Below are positions 1-10,487 of a stretch of DNA of 26,706 nucleotides, piece after piece. A program made the translations under genes and the position numbers. The notes under the pieces are model-generated. The model was not told the origin of the DNA, searched no databases, and saw nothing but the letters and a program-made list of their open reading frames with translations. Position 1 is the first letter of the stretch; every line of letters starts with the position of its first letter. Source of the DNA: Symbiodinium natans (lineage: Eukaryota; Sar; Dinophyceae; Suessiales; Symbiodiniaceae); NCBI GenBank assembly GCA_905221605.1, contig CAJNDS010000918.1, positions 25,001 through 51,706 on the forward strand, in the 5' to 3' direction.

Positions 1-8
1 GCTTGTTT

Positions 9-336
9 TACCGTCCTCAATCCCATTTAGCTAAGCCAATGGATACACTGGTAACACGGACGTTATCATCGTGCCCGTGCACACATGAATGCTCTGGCCA
101 TTCGCATGCACTAGTAACACAGACGTTCTCATCGTGCGGACATGGATGCTTTGGCCATTCGCACGCACCGGTAACACGGACGTCATCATCGTGCGGACAT
201 GGATGCTCTGGCCACTCGCACGCACGGTAACACGGACGTTCTCATCGTGCGGACATGGATACTTTGGCCACTCGCGCGCACTGGTTGCACGGACGTTCTC
301 ATCGTGCGGACATGGATGCTCTGGCCATTCGCACGC
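9..336. repeat. 57-bp minisatellite, about 5 copies
   Basis: A unit containing ATCGTGCGGACATGGATGCT recurs at 131, 188, 244 and 301, so the period is 56-57 bp. A diverged copy starts near 68 and a partial one near 30. The copies differ by point changes and by a small insertion in the copy at 68. No stop interrupts some frames, so open frames here are by-products of the repeat, not genes. Confidence 0.9.
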
Positions 337-932
<596 letters not shown>

Positions 933-1879
933 GCTTTTGCTTTAGCTCGCAATTCACTACCAAGCAGGCCTCGGTCCAGTTGATGTGCCGCTGCGAGAAT
1001 TGCTGTCTTCAATGCGTTTTGTGGTGCTGCCTGAATTTGCCGGTGTGCCTCTGTAGCCAGAGTTCACACGTCGAGTTTGATAAGGTATGGTCGATGAGGC
1101 GGAATGACTACATTGGCGGCAAAGTTCTGGCCATGGGCTTGGAATGGCTTGGATTGGACGCACCTCAATGAAAAGGCTCTACCCAGAAACAAGACCTACC
1201 CTTTGCGGATTGCCAGGCAGACATTCGGTCAACAGGAGCAAGAGAGGCCATACGCAAGATTGTTACCGCGAACTACGCCAAGCTGGTTTTGGCAAGGTGT
1301 TGGGCAACAGTAAGAAAAACTTGGAGGTTCATGTTTGCCAGACGACACTGCTGTTGGCAAACGCGCAGGCCAGTGCAAGACACATACGCACGTGCATGCA
1401 ATTGACACATCCTGGCACCTGCTCTGAATGCAGCAGGATACTTTTCCCGCCGTCTACCGGAACATTTCTCCGGAGGCCGGCCCATGTAAACGCTTCACAG
1501 CCAAGCACAAGCGCCGAAAGCTCTATGCCCGAAGCTGAGCGGCAATGTGCAAGCGACAACAGCCCGGTCATATCGCACAATCATATGCGAATGCCTGAGC
1601 CACACAACGCAGTCGCACAACTTTCCTGAAAACGCGGAAAGCGAAGGGCATGAGGGGCCAACCTGACACACTGCGACACTAGCACCGCGCTCAGACACCA
1701 CGCACGGCTGCTTATGAAAAGAAAAAGAAGTCGACATCGAGGGAGAAGAGGGGTGAGGCACGGAGAATTCAGCCTGGATTTACATGGGTCTAAAAAGGCT
1801 GAATATCTCCTGGCGACACCGCGGAAAGGGGTCGGCATTCGTTTTGTTCGTGTTTTTCCGTGCTGCATTTTGCGTTTAC
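933..1879. other. Unassigned stretch
   Basis: No open frame here resembles a known family, and no clear AG|G-to-donor exon encodes a recognisable motif. Short frames at 1104-1629 overlap on both strands with no coding signature. It may be intron or intergenic. Confidence 0.4.
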
Positions 1880-2130
1880 AAGCCTCAAGGCAGCAAGCAA
1901 GCAGGCAAGCAATGGAAAAGAGCTCAAACACCAATCATCAAGCGAGCAAGCAATCACGGAAAAGAACAACGGAAGCAATGTAAGCAAGCAACCGTAGGGC
2001 AAAAAGACAGACAGCGGAACGCAAAGGGCAAGCGAGCAAGCAAGCAAGCCCTGCACACGCAGGTACCAACAAAATCGCAAGGGTCAAAAGCAAGAGAAGA
2101 CAAGCCAGTGCAGCAACCTAGCAAGCCAGC
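1880..2130. repeat. Degenerate (CAAG)n-rich tract
   Basis: The tetramer CAAG/AGCA recurs many times with interruptions, for example near 1893-1913, 1939-1953, 1983-1990, 2028-2049 and 2119-2130. It reads as a decayed tetranucleotide microsatellite. No gene is seen in it. Confidence 0.65.
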
Positions 2131-2156
2131 AACCCCTCCTTATTTAAGCTGCGTGA

Positions 2157-2416
2157 GCTTGCTTTATCAAAGAGCACCATGCCGCCAAGAGGAAGCATCG
2201 TGTCGGTTGGGGCCCTGCCACCCTAACCCGCGGTTTTGTTAAGCCCCAAGCCTGCTTTAAAGACATCATGCCGTCAAGAGGAATTGCTTCAAACCCCTAA
2301 AACCTAAAGCTCCATTCCAAACTCGTCATCTAAGCAAGGGGGGCTGCGCCAACCCCTCCTCCCCCATTGCTATGCCGCACAAGCTTGCTTACAGAGAATC
2401 CTGCCACCAAGAGGAA
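2157..2416. repeat. Three-copy degenerate repeat
   Basis: A core ending GCCRYCAAGAGGAA occurs at 2181-2194, 2270-2283 and 2403-2416. Each copy is preceded 20-30 bp upstream by AGCYTGCTT. Spacing is 89 and 133 bp, so the copies are either an irregular tandem array or a dispersed element inserted several times. No coding potential is assigned. Confidence 0.6.
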
Positions 2417-3799
2417 TGGCCTCAGAACCCTTTGCCAAACCTGTCACATGCAGCATTGCGTTTGAAGCTGGAGTTCGGCGAGCTGAGGATGTGGGTTGGT
2501 TGAGTTGGATGTGTCTCAGATCGCGTCAGGGCGACCTGTTTGTCTACTCTTCAGCAGAACTGGAACTGGGGCCTCTTTTCGCAGGGATGAGGGATCGCCA
2601 TGCTGACCTGGGTTACACCCTGTTGTCAGCGCTGGTAGAGCCCATCCTGCATGTCCCGCCAGGCAAGTTGTCTGCGATGGGCATGATTCGGGCAGGAGTA
2701 GCTGCCCCAGACAAAGTTGTGTCTTTGTTGCTGTCATTTGTGTTGGAGCATGTTGAAACATGTTGAAACATGTTGAACACTTTTGAGCACCTAAGGAACT
2801 GTTCACAGTCTATGAGGTAAGGCAAGGGATTGAGTACGGGCTCCTTGGGCCGCAGAGTTTTGCAAAGGCTTGCATGATGCATCTTTCGAGGTGTTTGTAG
2901 AAAGTGATCATGAGAGTCGAGAGTCGGCAGCATTAGGGCATTGGCAAGGTTTTGTTTCGGCCGCATCAAGTTCAAGGGCCAGGAGAATCCTGCAACGTGG
3001 GTCGTGCTGGGCCTTCTCATTGAACCTGCAGGCCAGCAACCTCGCTGCCATTCGCAGTCAGAATCCGGTAAAAAACGATGAGGGGTGATCAAAAAACAGA
3101 GGAAGAGTTTGTTCACCTGCGGCAAAAAGTCAGGCATCAAATTCACCACGAAGGACCGCAAGCCTGAAGAACTAACGTTTTCAGACGCAGCTTGGCACGC
3201 CATAGCAAGTCACCGCGTTGCCGATTGAGAATGTGCTACTAGGCCGGTGCTTGAAACTGTCAAGCCGAGGCTGAGCGAGTTAACGTCTAAATGGCTGGTC
3301 GCCAGGTTTCACTTAGGAAAATCAGTGCAACAATGTGCAACAATGTGCAACAGGCACAGACCGTTGCTAAAACATGGTCCAACAATGGTGTTGTTGCTGT
3401 CATCACTGCAGGAATCCACTTTACTGGCATTTACCGATGCCTTTCATCGTCTCCTTTGCCAACGGCCGCCAAGCGGCTGCTTGCCTTGGCACGAATTGAG
3501 TTGGTGCACGCACAGCAGGGCACAAAGGCAGAAGTGTACATGGGCGAACACCTGCTGAGCGCTTGTCGGGGTTAATTGCACTGTGCGAATCGGGCCATTT
3601 TGGCCGGCAGGGCAGACTCCAGCAACAAAACAACTGGCTAGGAGATTTACACGCAAGTGCCGAAGCTTCGCGAAGAGCTGGGCACCCTGACGTTGCACAA
3701 ATACTATACAGTACATGTAGCTACTGCCTTGAAGTTCAAGAAGTTCCAAGAACCTGCAAGAAGAAAGTGCTTCTCAGCTTCTTTCCATTGCCCAACGTG
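2417..3799. other. Unassigned stretch upstream of the RING gene
   Basis: No recognised exon. Two short perfect tandem arrays are visible: CATGTTGAAA (10 bp, three copies, last one diverged) near 2749-2778 and AATGTGCAAC (10 bp) near 3327-3352. The frame of the RING gene stays open upstream to 3563 but has no ATG there, so 5' coding exons or 5' UTR of that gene could lie in this stretch. Confidence 0.4.
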
Positions 3800-4618
3800 A
3801 TGATGTCCAATGAGACAGTCCGCGCTTCGATGGGACGAGAGTTGCGGGCTTGCGCTGGGCTGCCTCCAACCCCACCGCAGCACTCCCCACGAGTGTTGAC
3901 GACGGATGTTCCCGATTTAAATCCGATTGCTTTCGAGTCTGTCGAGGGCTGGGACTCCAGGCATTCCGGTGGGTTTGACCAGCGAGGTCAGGGAGCCTAT
4001 CCGAGCTGGCATCAGTGTGGAGATGATGGTGCTTTGCTCGAGTGTGAAAGCCGCGACGCACGCGCCAGCACACGTCACGCTTCTAGCTCCGACGCGCCAC
4101 GGCGAGACATTTGGAGCAGAGCACGTTTGCCTTCAGGAAGATTGGCGCAACAAGAATTCAGCAACCAGGAGGGGGCGTCGGGAAGCTTTCAGACTCGGCA
4201 CGGAGAGCCGCATGCCAACATGGCCAACACTTCACCAAACCGCCTAAGCCTCTGTTTCTGCCACGAAGACGAGGCGCCCTTGCCGTGCGGACTTCTTCCA
4301 TCACAGCTCTCAGATATTCTTTTCCGTGAGATCACACCTGAGGACTATGACGTTCTGCTACAATTGGACACACAACTGTCGAGGCTGTCGAGTGATTCGG
4401 ATGCTGCTGGTCTTGCTGAGATCCTGGCATTTCTTTCTGTGGATGCGGCAGATATTGACCAGGTCACCTGCATTGTTTGTCTAAGCCAGTGCGAAGGCAC
4501 ACAGAAAATCACCAGGCTACCCTGCGACCATGTGTTCCACACAAGCTGCATTTCACAGTGGCTCTTACAGCGCAAGCCTATTTGTCCCCTGTGCGGTCAG
4601 GAGGTTCAACAGCTGTAG
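3800..4618 (+). CDS. RING-H2 finger protein, probable E3 ubiquitin ligase
   Basis: A 272-residue frame from the first in-frame ATG (a double ATG at 3800) to TAG at 4616-4618. The C-terminus is a complete RING-H2 finger. Counting from 3800, the zinc ligands are C224, C227, C242, H244, H247, C250, C262 and C265, with the usual WL pair after the sixth ligand. RING-H2 domains bind an E2 and direct ubiquitin transfer. The N-terminal two thirds is rich in Ser, Arg, Gly and Pro and looks disordered. A conserved-looking block ITPEDYDVLLQLD (about residues 179-191) precedes the RING and resembles a segment I recall from other protist RING proteins. No membrane segment is obvious. The frame extends upstream to 3563 without ATG, so an upstream exon could add N-terminal residues. 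Substrate unknown. Confidence 0.8.
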   Translation: MMSNETVRASMGRELRACAGLPPTPPQHSPRVLTTDVPDLNPIAFESVEGWDSRHSGGFDQRGQGAYPSWHQCGDDGALLECESRDARASTRHASSSDAPRRDIWSRARLPSGRLAQQEFSNQEGASGSFQTRHGEPHANMANTSPNRLSLCFCHEDEAPLPCGLLPSQLSDILFREITPEDYDVLLQLDTQLSRLSSDSDAAGLAEILAFLSVDAADIDQVTCIVCLSQCEGTQKITRLPCDHVFHTSCISQWLLQRKPICPLCGQEVQQL

Positions 4619-4856
4619 CTGTGCACTTCCTCACTACTGCGCGGCGTGCGGGAGATGTCCAGCTGGCAAAAGTCGGGCATTGTGTTCTAAGCCTAAGCGC
4701 GAGACACGCGCACGTGCATGCACCTTGTCCACGCAGCGCTTGATTTCTTCGGCTCGAGCTTTAGGCACGTTCCGGTGCCATCCATGGGAAGTGCGAACAT
4801 GTGGTGCAATGTGGTGCGGGCAGGACAGGATGTTCAGCGTTTTCAGCAGTTCTAGT

Positions 4857-5075
4857 CAAGAGAGAAAGAAAGAGAGAAAGAGAGAGAGAGAGAGAGGGAG
4901 GCAGGGCGCCCTTCGGGGCGGCTCCCCTCTGGGGGGCCTAGCGTGTGGAGAGAGAGAGAGAGAGGGAGGCAGGGAAGAAAGGGAGGCAGGGAGGGAGGGA
5001 GCGAGGGAGGGAGGGAAGGAGGGAGGGAGGCGGCAGGGAGGCAGGGAGGCAGGGAGGGAGGTGAATCCCCCCGCC
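4857..5075. repeat. (GA)n/(GGGA)n purine tract split by a GC-rich hairpin module
   Basis: GAGA/GAAA repeats (4857-4900) and GAGAGAGGGAGG repeats (4950-5075) flank a GC-rich segment (about 4906-4941) with self-complementary GGGCGCC/GGGGCGGCTCCCC pieces. The same architecture, microsatellite plus GC hairpin plus microsatellite, recurs at 8095-8510. The long purine strand gives open frames of Arg/Glu/Gly on + and Pro/Ser/Leu on -, which are not genes. Confidence 0.75.
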
Positions 5076-5091
5076 CTCCCCCTAGAACAAC

Positions 5092-6235
5092 TTGTTCGAG
5101 CCTCTGCTCGGTGGCTTTGACAGGTCCCTTTATTGTCTCTGGTACGGGTCCCCATACTGTCTCTGGCAATCAAGGGCAAGCTCTGTCTTAAAAAATGCGC
5201 CCCGTCGCGTCGAGCTATGTTCCTTTGTGGGTTATAAGAGAAAGTTAAGAGGGGAGAGTGAGTCCCCCCCCCCATAGGGCGCACTGCTCAACGGCTTTGA
5301 CAGGTCCCTCCTCTGTCTCTGGTACGGGGCTACGGCGGCTACGGTCTAGCTCTGGCAATCAAAAACACGCCCCGTCTTCCTCTGCGCACTCCAATCCACT
5401 CTCTGTTTTTCTCTTTCTTCCTCTATCCTTAAGGTCCCACCACAATTCCCCCCAGCGGGGGGGGGGGGGGCAAAATAGGCCCAGGCCTATTTCAAAAAAA
5501 AACATGCCTTGGGGGGGTCGGGGGACTCTTCCAGAGGTATGATTTGTGTTGCAGTGTTATGGGGACATCACCACTTAAGGCGCCCCTGTTTTTCGATGCT
5601 CTGGAAGAGCAAGAGCACCGGTGGGTGGCCGGGTCTTCTGGGGGGGTTAACTTTCTCGTATAAGACATAAAGGATAAAGGATCAGAAAGCAACCTAGCTC
5701 GACGGGCGTATTTCTAGGCTTTGAGCTTGCCATTGATTGCTAGACTTTCGCTGAAAATCCACAAAGGAACCTCGTTCGACGGGGAGTATTTCCCGGCTTG
5801 GAGAAAGCTTACCATTCATTGCCAGAGACAGTATGGGGACTTGGAGACTTTACAGCAGGCTGGAGCACGCCCCAATGGGGGGGGGGGACTCACTCTCCCC
5901 TCTTAACTTTGTCTGATAACCCACAAAGGAAGCTAGCTCGACGAGGCGTCTTTCTAGGCTTCGACAGGGCTTGCCAAGGGCTGTAAAAGCCAGAGCAGAG
6001 GCTGGAGCTCGCCCTGGGGGACGGGGGGACTCACAGGCTCGACGGGGCGTATTTCAAGGCTTAAACGAAGATCTTGCCATTCATTGCCAGAGACAGCACG
6101 GGGCCCGTACCAGAGACAGTAGAGGGACCTGTAAAAGCTGTTGAGCAAAGGCTGGAGCGCACCCCGTGGGGTGGGGCCTTCTTAACTTTCTCTCTACACC
6201 CAAGGAACCTGGCTCGGAATTGAAGAGAGAGGAAT
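5092..6235. repeat. Cluster of a 120-230 bp dispersed repeat in both orientations
   Basis: Two + oriented units (starting near 5092 and 5281) share GGCTTTGACAGGTCCCT at 5113 and 5293, and CTCTGGTACGGG downstream. Several - oriented units follow (near 5645, 5750, 5881 and 6015, plus a truncated one near 6170). Segment 5148-5168 is the perfect reverse complement of 5820-5840. Segment 5230-5272 is a near-perfect reverse complement of 5881-5923. Recurrent marks in the - units are CTCGACGGGGCG, CCACAAAGGAA and TTGCCAGAGACAG. A non-autonomous mobile repeat is plausible; no transposase is present. Confidence 0.75.
5473..5492. other. Perfect 9-bp hairpin with CA loop
   Basis: AAATAGGCC, then CA, then GGCCTATTT. 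It lies between a 14-base G run and an A run, in the gap between the + and - oriented copies of the 5092-6235 cluster. It may be the junction of the two arms. No function is assigned. Confidence 0.55.
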
Positions 6236-7058
6236 CCCGAAGCCCTCAGCAGAAGGAGAATTGTGCGCTCTCGCCGCTTGGCCTGGGCACAACCGGGGTC
6301 CCCTGTACGGGGCCGTGGGCCCCACCCTTTTTATACCAGCAGAAGAAGAAGAAGAAGAAAAGCCGGATACCCCAAGTCGGGGTGCGCAGCGCAGAGTCTC
6401 TATAGTCTATGCCCCGAGACTCTAGACAAAACTATTCTCTGGCAGCACGCTTTAGAGTCGGGTGGTACCTTGTCTGGCTAGGGGCAGTTTCACACCGACC
6501 TTCTTGACCTGAAGTTGCTTTAAGTCGCTGCTTCTTGACAGGCCGTGCGGAGCAGAGGATGGAGCAATCCAAGCTTCCGACATGTGCGAAGGACTTTGGA
6601 CTTTCGTCTTCCGACATGTCCGTGTCTGTATATGGCTGTATGTCGGCGGACTGTAGGTCCTTAGGCGATTTTTGTTACGTATGTTACAACGCTCATGCTT
6701 TGGGGGGGGTTCATCAGGACATGCTTCCAGGTCTTGCGGATTGCCTTTGTCATGTTGTTGAAGGACTTTACGCGGCTGATCGTGAGCTTGGGCAGGCGGA
6801 GGTTCTGGCAAAAAGCTGCGGCAGTTCTGTCAGAGGCCGGAAATGAACAGTTGGAACCCAAGTCGGCAACAAACAATGACACGGACCACTTTCGCTTAGC
6901 AAACAGGGATCTTCGAGCGGTTGACTTGGATGTGCCACAGCGCTTGCGCAGATGCGTCACACAAGCGGTGTGCAGCTTGTCGGGCACTAAGAGCACTTTC
7001 TAATCAATTTGGCAAGTTGCACGCAGCCCTGCAATGGGAAGGGCACGCATGCCCGCAG
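6236..7058. other. Unassigned stretch with a GC-rich hairpin and (GAA)n
   Basis: Around 6290-6385 there are complementary GGGGTCCCC, GGGGCC/GGGCCCC and CCCCAAGTCGGGG pieces next to (GAA)n, resembling the modules at 8095-8510. Near 6800-6860 a frame reads KAAAVLSEAGNEQLEP, faintly like the second helix and tail of a PPR motif, too weak to call. Nothing else is recognised. Confidence 0.35.
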
Positions 7059-7100
7059 GATGTCATTGCTTTGGGAGCTGCCGTCAAATCTTGCGCAGGC
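7059..7100 (+). CDS. PPR-motif exon or relic
   Basis: After an AG|G acceptor (7057-7058) the frame reads DVIALGAAVKSCAGRA. This fits the first helix of a P-class pentatricopeptide repeat, whose dinoflagellate versions often read DVISYxxxISACEKG. PPR proteins bind organelle RNA. Only half a motif is visible. The 3' end is a guess, because GC donors follow within about 20 bp. It could be an exon of a PPR gene running towards 13.6 kb, or a fragment of a duplicated gene. Confidence 0.4.
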
Positions 7101-8094
7101 CGTGCTCATGCCCGTGTATCTTGTTGTGGGTCATGTAGGCCGGGCACCTCGCAGAATCCAAGCCCTGCAGCCTCAAGCCTGAATCATGGCCATCCAACCA
7201 GTGGCGAAGTGGCAGCGGCGGCATTATAGACCGGGTGGGGGGAGGACATTGTCTTTCCAGATGCCGGACATGAGTTGCAACAAACAATGACTGAGCCAGT
7301 TCGAGCTTCAACGAAACCTCGCTGAATCTTGTCTGACCTGCTGAATGTGCTTTCCAGATCTTTCCAGCTTTAGCCTTTCATGCTGGAGCAGGGGTTGGCA
7401 AGGTATGTGTGCCAGGAGCTGGGCGCTGCAGGTCCAGTTACGATATTCTTGAATTTGGAGGGGGAAACGAATACGATTATGGATTATAAACAAATTGGGG
7501 CTTAGAAAACCCCACAGCAAACATTGTTGCAAATCTTGCAAATTCGGAAACTTTTTGAAAGAAATAAATTGTGAGAAACTTAAGTGTGGAAAGGCGCACT
7601 GTCTGCTTACATGTTGCTGGGGCACCCTTCCATATTGAAGGTGCGCGTGGGGTGAGGAAGAAAGGAGTGACAACCAGGGATGGCGCGCGGCGTGGTGATC
7701 CCCCCTTGCCTTCAGATAGTCCAGAGACGTTTGGGCGCTACATTTCTCGCCATGAAGGCATTGTTGATGGATGCGTGCTGGACCTTACCAAGTTGCCAGT
7801 GGCTTCGGCGCACTGGTTGGTGATGGAGGACAGGCCGCGCATGACCTGCAACGATCGCCATCTGCTCTGGAAAGTTGGCAAGTACGATGCACGCGAGCAG
7901 GGAGAAGCGCTTGCAGGGAGCTGTGCGAGCAGGAAGATGTTCTTGGCGAATCCCAGCCCGACTGTCAAACAACCTGTGTCTTGGCCGCGCCCTTCACCTA
8001 TGCAAAGGATGTGTGGAAGTTGACTGCAGTCTGAAAGTTTTTTGCGTTCGGCGCTGGTGCTGAGTGGTATGAGAGAGCGAGAGAGTCGCTGGGA
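7101..8094. other. Unassigned stretch
   Basis: A 150-codon frame at 7571-8023 has no recognisable domain and no coding bias that I can judge by eye. The stretch could contain intron of the surrounding PPR exons. Confidence 0.35.
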
Positions 8095-8510
8095 AGAAGA
8101 AGAAGAAGAACAAGAAGAAGAAAAGACAGAGAGAGAGAGAGAATGGACGGCATTCCGGGCGCGCCTTGCGCGCGGGGAGGGGTCACCCTCTTCAAGCCCC
8201 GTAGAAGAAGAACAAGAAGAAGAAGACGAAGAAGAAGAGAATGGACGGGCACGGACGCCCGGGGCCCCAACCCCACGAAAGAAAGAAAGCGAGAGAGAGA
8301 GAATGCGTGTGATGGGTTGCAGGGGTAGGGGACGCTTTGGGTTTCTCACAACGGGGGGGTCGTCCAGCTGTGCGGAAATCTCCAGTCTCCAGCGTACATT
8401 CTCACACGGACTCGGAGACCGTCTGGGCGCGCCCAGTGCGCGGGGGGTGCGTGCGCCCCTTAAGCCCCGTAGAAGAAGTAGAAGAAGAAGAATGTGTGGG
8501 TGTGTGTGTG
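8095..8510. repeat. Three modules of GC-rich hairpin plus (GAA)n/(GA)n
   Basis: GAATGGACGG recurs at about 8141 and 8240 after GA/GAA repeats, each time followed by a GC-rich self-complementary segment. A related segment begins at about 8428. The segments at about 8156 and 8428 start GGGCGCGCC and end AAGCCCCGTAGAAGAAG, running into (GAA)n. The GC core with purine microsatellites on both sides matches the build at 4857-4975. The modules may have spread together with the microsatellite. Confidence 0.7.
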
Positions 8511-9034
8511 TGCGTGGGTGAACGGAGGTTCTGATCGTGCAAAACCAGCAAGGCTGGTCAAAGTACTTGGTTGCCCCATGCCGTTGTGCGCAGACTTGGA
8601 TATTCTACGTGTGGATGCTGCAGCAACTCCGCGGCAACTGCGAATGGCATGACAACTGGTTGTGGAAAGGAAACACTTCCGGCAATCGAATGGGTACCTC
8701 GCTTCACGCTTGCTCCACTTGTAACGCTGGCTTCGTCACGGAGCAAGCTGCCAAGAGCTTCCACCCCGGTGCATCCAAGCGAGTTGTACTGGGCAGATGA
8801 TGTTTGCGAAGAGTTGTCAACATGAGGCAGCAGAAGAAACGCCACGCTTACTGAATGCAAAGGCATGGATGAGAGCAGTCTACACCCCGCGCACGCATGT
8901 GTGTGTGTGTGTGCGCTGCGCAGCTGTCAACGAAAGCTGCTGAGCAGACTGGCAGGTTGCACTCGTATTCATGTTTATCCTGCTCAATGGCTGCAGTCTA
9001 CTTCATATACCATCACACGTGGTTGTCCATGCAG
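8511..9034. other. Unassigned stretch
   Basis: Overlapping short frames on both strands, a TG-rich tract at about 8496-8520 and another (GT)n at about 8898-8913. No recognisable protein motif. Confidence 0.35.
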
Positions 9035-9142
9035 GCGCGAGCGCTTGGACAGCATCTGTTCAGCTTGTATGCAGCGCGGAGCAGCGTCGTACTCAGCAAA
9101 CAGGCATGGTTTAATGTCATTGACAGTTTGATGCGGCTACTT
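9035..9142 (+). CDS. Candidate exon of an unknown protein
   Basis: Bounded by an AG|G acceptor (9033-9034) and a GT donor (9143), 108 bp, phase 0 to 0. It encodes an amphipathic, helix-like peptide starting ARALGQHLFSLYAARSSVV and ending DSLMRLL. The frame stays open to 9262. I do not recognise the family. The only support is splice sites in the style of the RSH gene plus the protein-like composition, so this could be chance. Confidence 0.25.
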
Positions 9143-10445
9143 GTCCATCAGGGCAGGCGTGGACGCGGACATGATGACGCAACCTGTTGGCAGTTCATGA
9201 ACAACTTCCTGAGCTCTATGGCTTTCCGTGTGCTAGTTGGCGTCTCATGCTCTGAAGGCTGAACTCGATGCTTACAGGCACAGATATGCCGAAAAGATGG
9301 AGGCACTCAAAGGGCAGTTCTGCTAACCAAGACTGCATAGACCGACATTCCACTGATTTCATAGCGCCCGAGACTCATATTGATGGTTCATCTGTCCGGG
9401 ATCTCAAGACATCTTGCGTTGCTTTTGCCCATACTTTCTGCATAGTAGGGAATCCAGCCAAGAATCCGAGCGAGCACTCGTATCTCAGGAGACTCCAACG
9501 GCAGGCTCCCACGTCCGTTAGCTGTAGGGTGTGGTCGAAGCAAAGATTTTCCTTTTCTCATTGGATTTGGGTATCCAATGTATCCAATCCCTGAAACAAA
9601 AGCTCGCAAAAACCCAGACGACAAAATTGGTAGCACGGGTTGCAACCCAAGCGAATCTGAAAAAGAATAGGAACATGCTTCGAGAGGTCTTTCCTTCTAG
9701 TGAGACTTCCGCACGAGTACCAAACAAACGTTGGCAACTTACCTCTGGCATCGGATGCAGCTGGCATGGACGAAGTCTAGTCTTTTAGACCTTGCGCGCA
9801 GGCTTGCACTGGGCATCTTGGACCTTCAGAGGCTGCCAACTTCTCAATGGCTTCCGGTGTGTGAACAAGTTATGTTCGTTGTTCAGGCATGGCCTGCTAC
9901 CAGACATTATCTCGTGCCCCTCGTTTCTTTCCAGATCACTTCCTGCAACTGGGGCCGCGCAGCCAAGCTTGAGCTACAGATGCTGACAGGTATAGCACGG
10001 GGTCCGCGGCATGTTCTTTGGCCGGTCATTGGAACATGGTCGGCAGCTGAGTTTTGCAAATATAAAGTACGAACGCTGTGAGTGCCACACCTTGCAACAC
10101 ATTCAATCCCAAATAGGCCGGATCTGGCAGAAAAGTCTGCCCAACAGCTTAATCAAGCTTTGTTTAACCCGTCACGTACACTAATGCTCAACATGGCATT
10201 CCGACAGTTTTTGCCTCCCGCATCTGCCCGCAAGCTTCTGACGCCCGAGCATCCGTTGCTTTTCCATTCTCAAGCTTTGGATGCAAATCCCGCTCGTCGC
10301 ACAGTGGGCAGAAATTGCATCTAGTAGCATGTGATGGCTCAGGTTTGCAAACTCTGTAGCGAGTTCAGCACCTGTGGGCTGGAGCCAGGACCCAAGATGC
10401 AAACACTTTGGCTATCTCCCGATTCTGTGAGACGACACTAGGCAG
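9143..10445. other. Unassigned stretch
   Basis: Contains ATTGGAT and ATCCAAT motifs that can pair around 9561-9590, and a frame near 9790-9890 with a weak PPR-like ALGIL segment. Nothing can be called. Confidence 0.35.
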
Positions 10446-10487
10446 GACGTCACGATGCTCAGCACAGCTGTAACGGCATTCGAGAAG
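10446..10487 (+). CDS. PPR-motif exon or relic
   Basis: Starts immediately after an AG|G acceptor (10444-10445) and reads DVTMLSTAVTAFEKAPCSAL, fitting the first helix of a dinoflagellate P-class PPR motif (DVxxYxxxISACEKA). A GC donor could follow the Glu-Lys at 10487; otherwise the frame stops at TGA after 10510. The exon begins exactly at the motif boundary, as at 7059. It may be one exon of a multi-exon PPR gene. Confidence 0.45.

Noticed and set aside
3590-3605. GCCATTTTGGC, resembling the core of the dinoflagellate spliced leader
   Set aside because: Only 11 bases match; the flanks (CCGTA before, TCAAG after) do not. A true relic should retain the 3' end of the leader.
3563-3799. Extension of the RING frame upstream to 3563
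   Set aside because: The frame starts at TTG and has no ATG before 3800; without transcript evidence I kept the first ATG. It may still be part of an upstream exon.
4530-5284. Arg/Glu/Gly-rich and Pro/Ser/Leu-rich open frames on both strands
   Set aside because: They are translations of the (GA)n/(GGGA)n tract and overlap one another on both strands.
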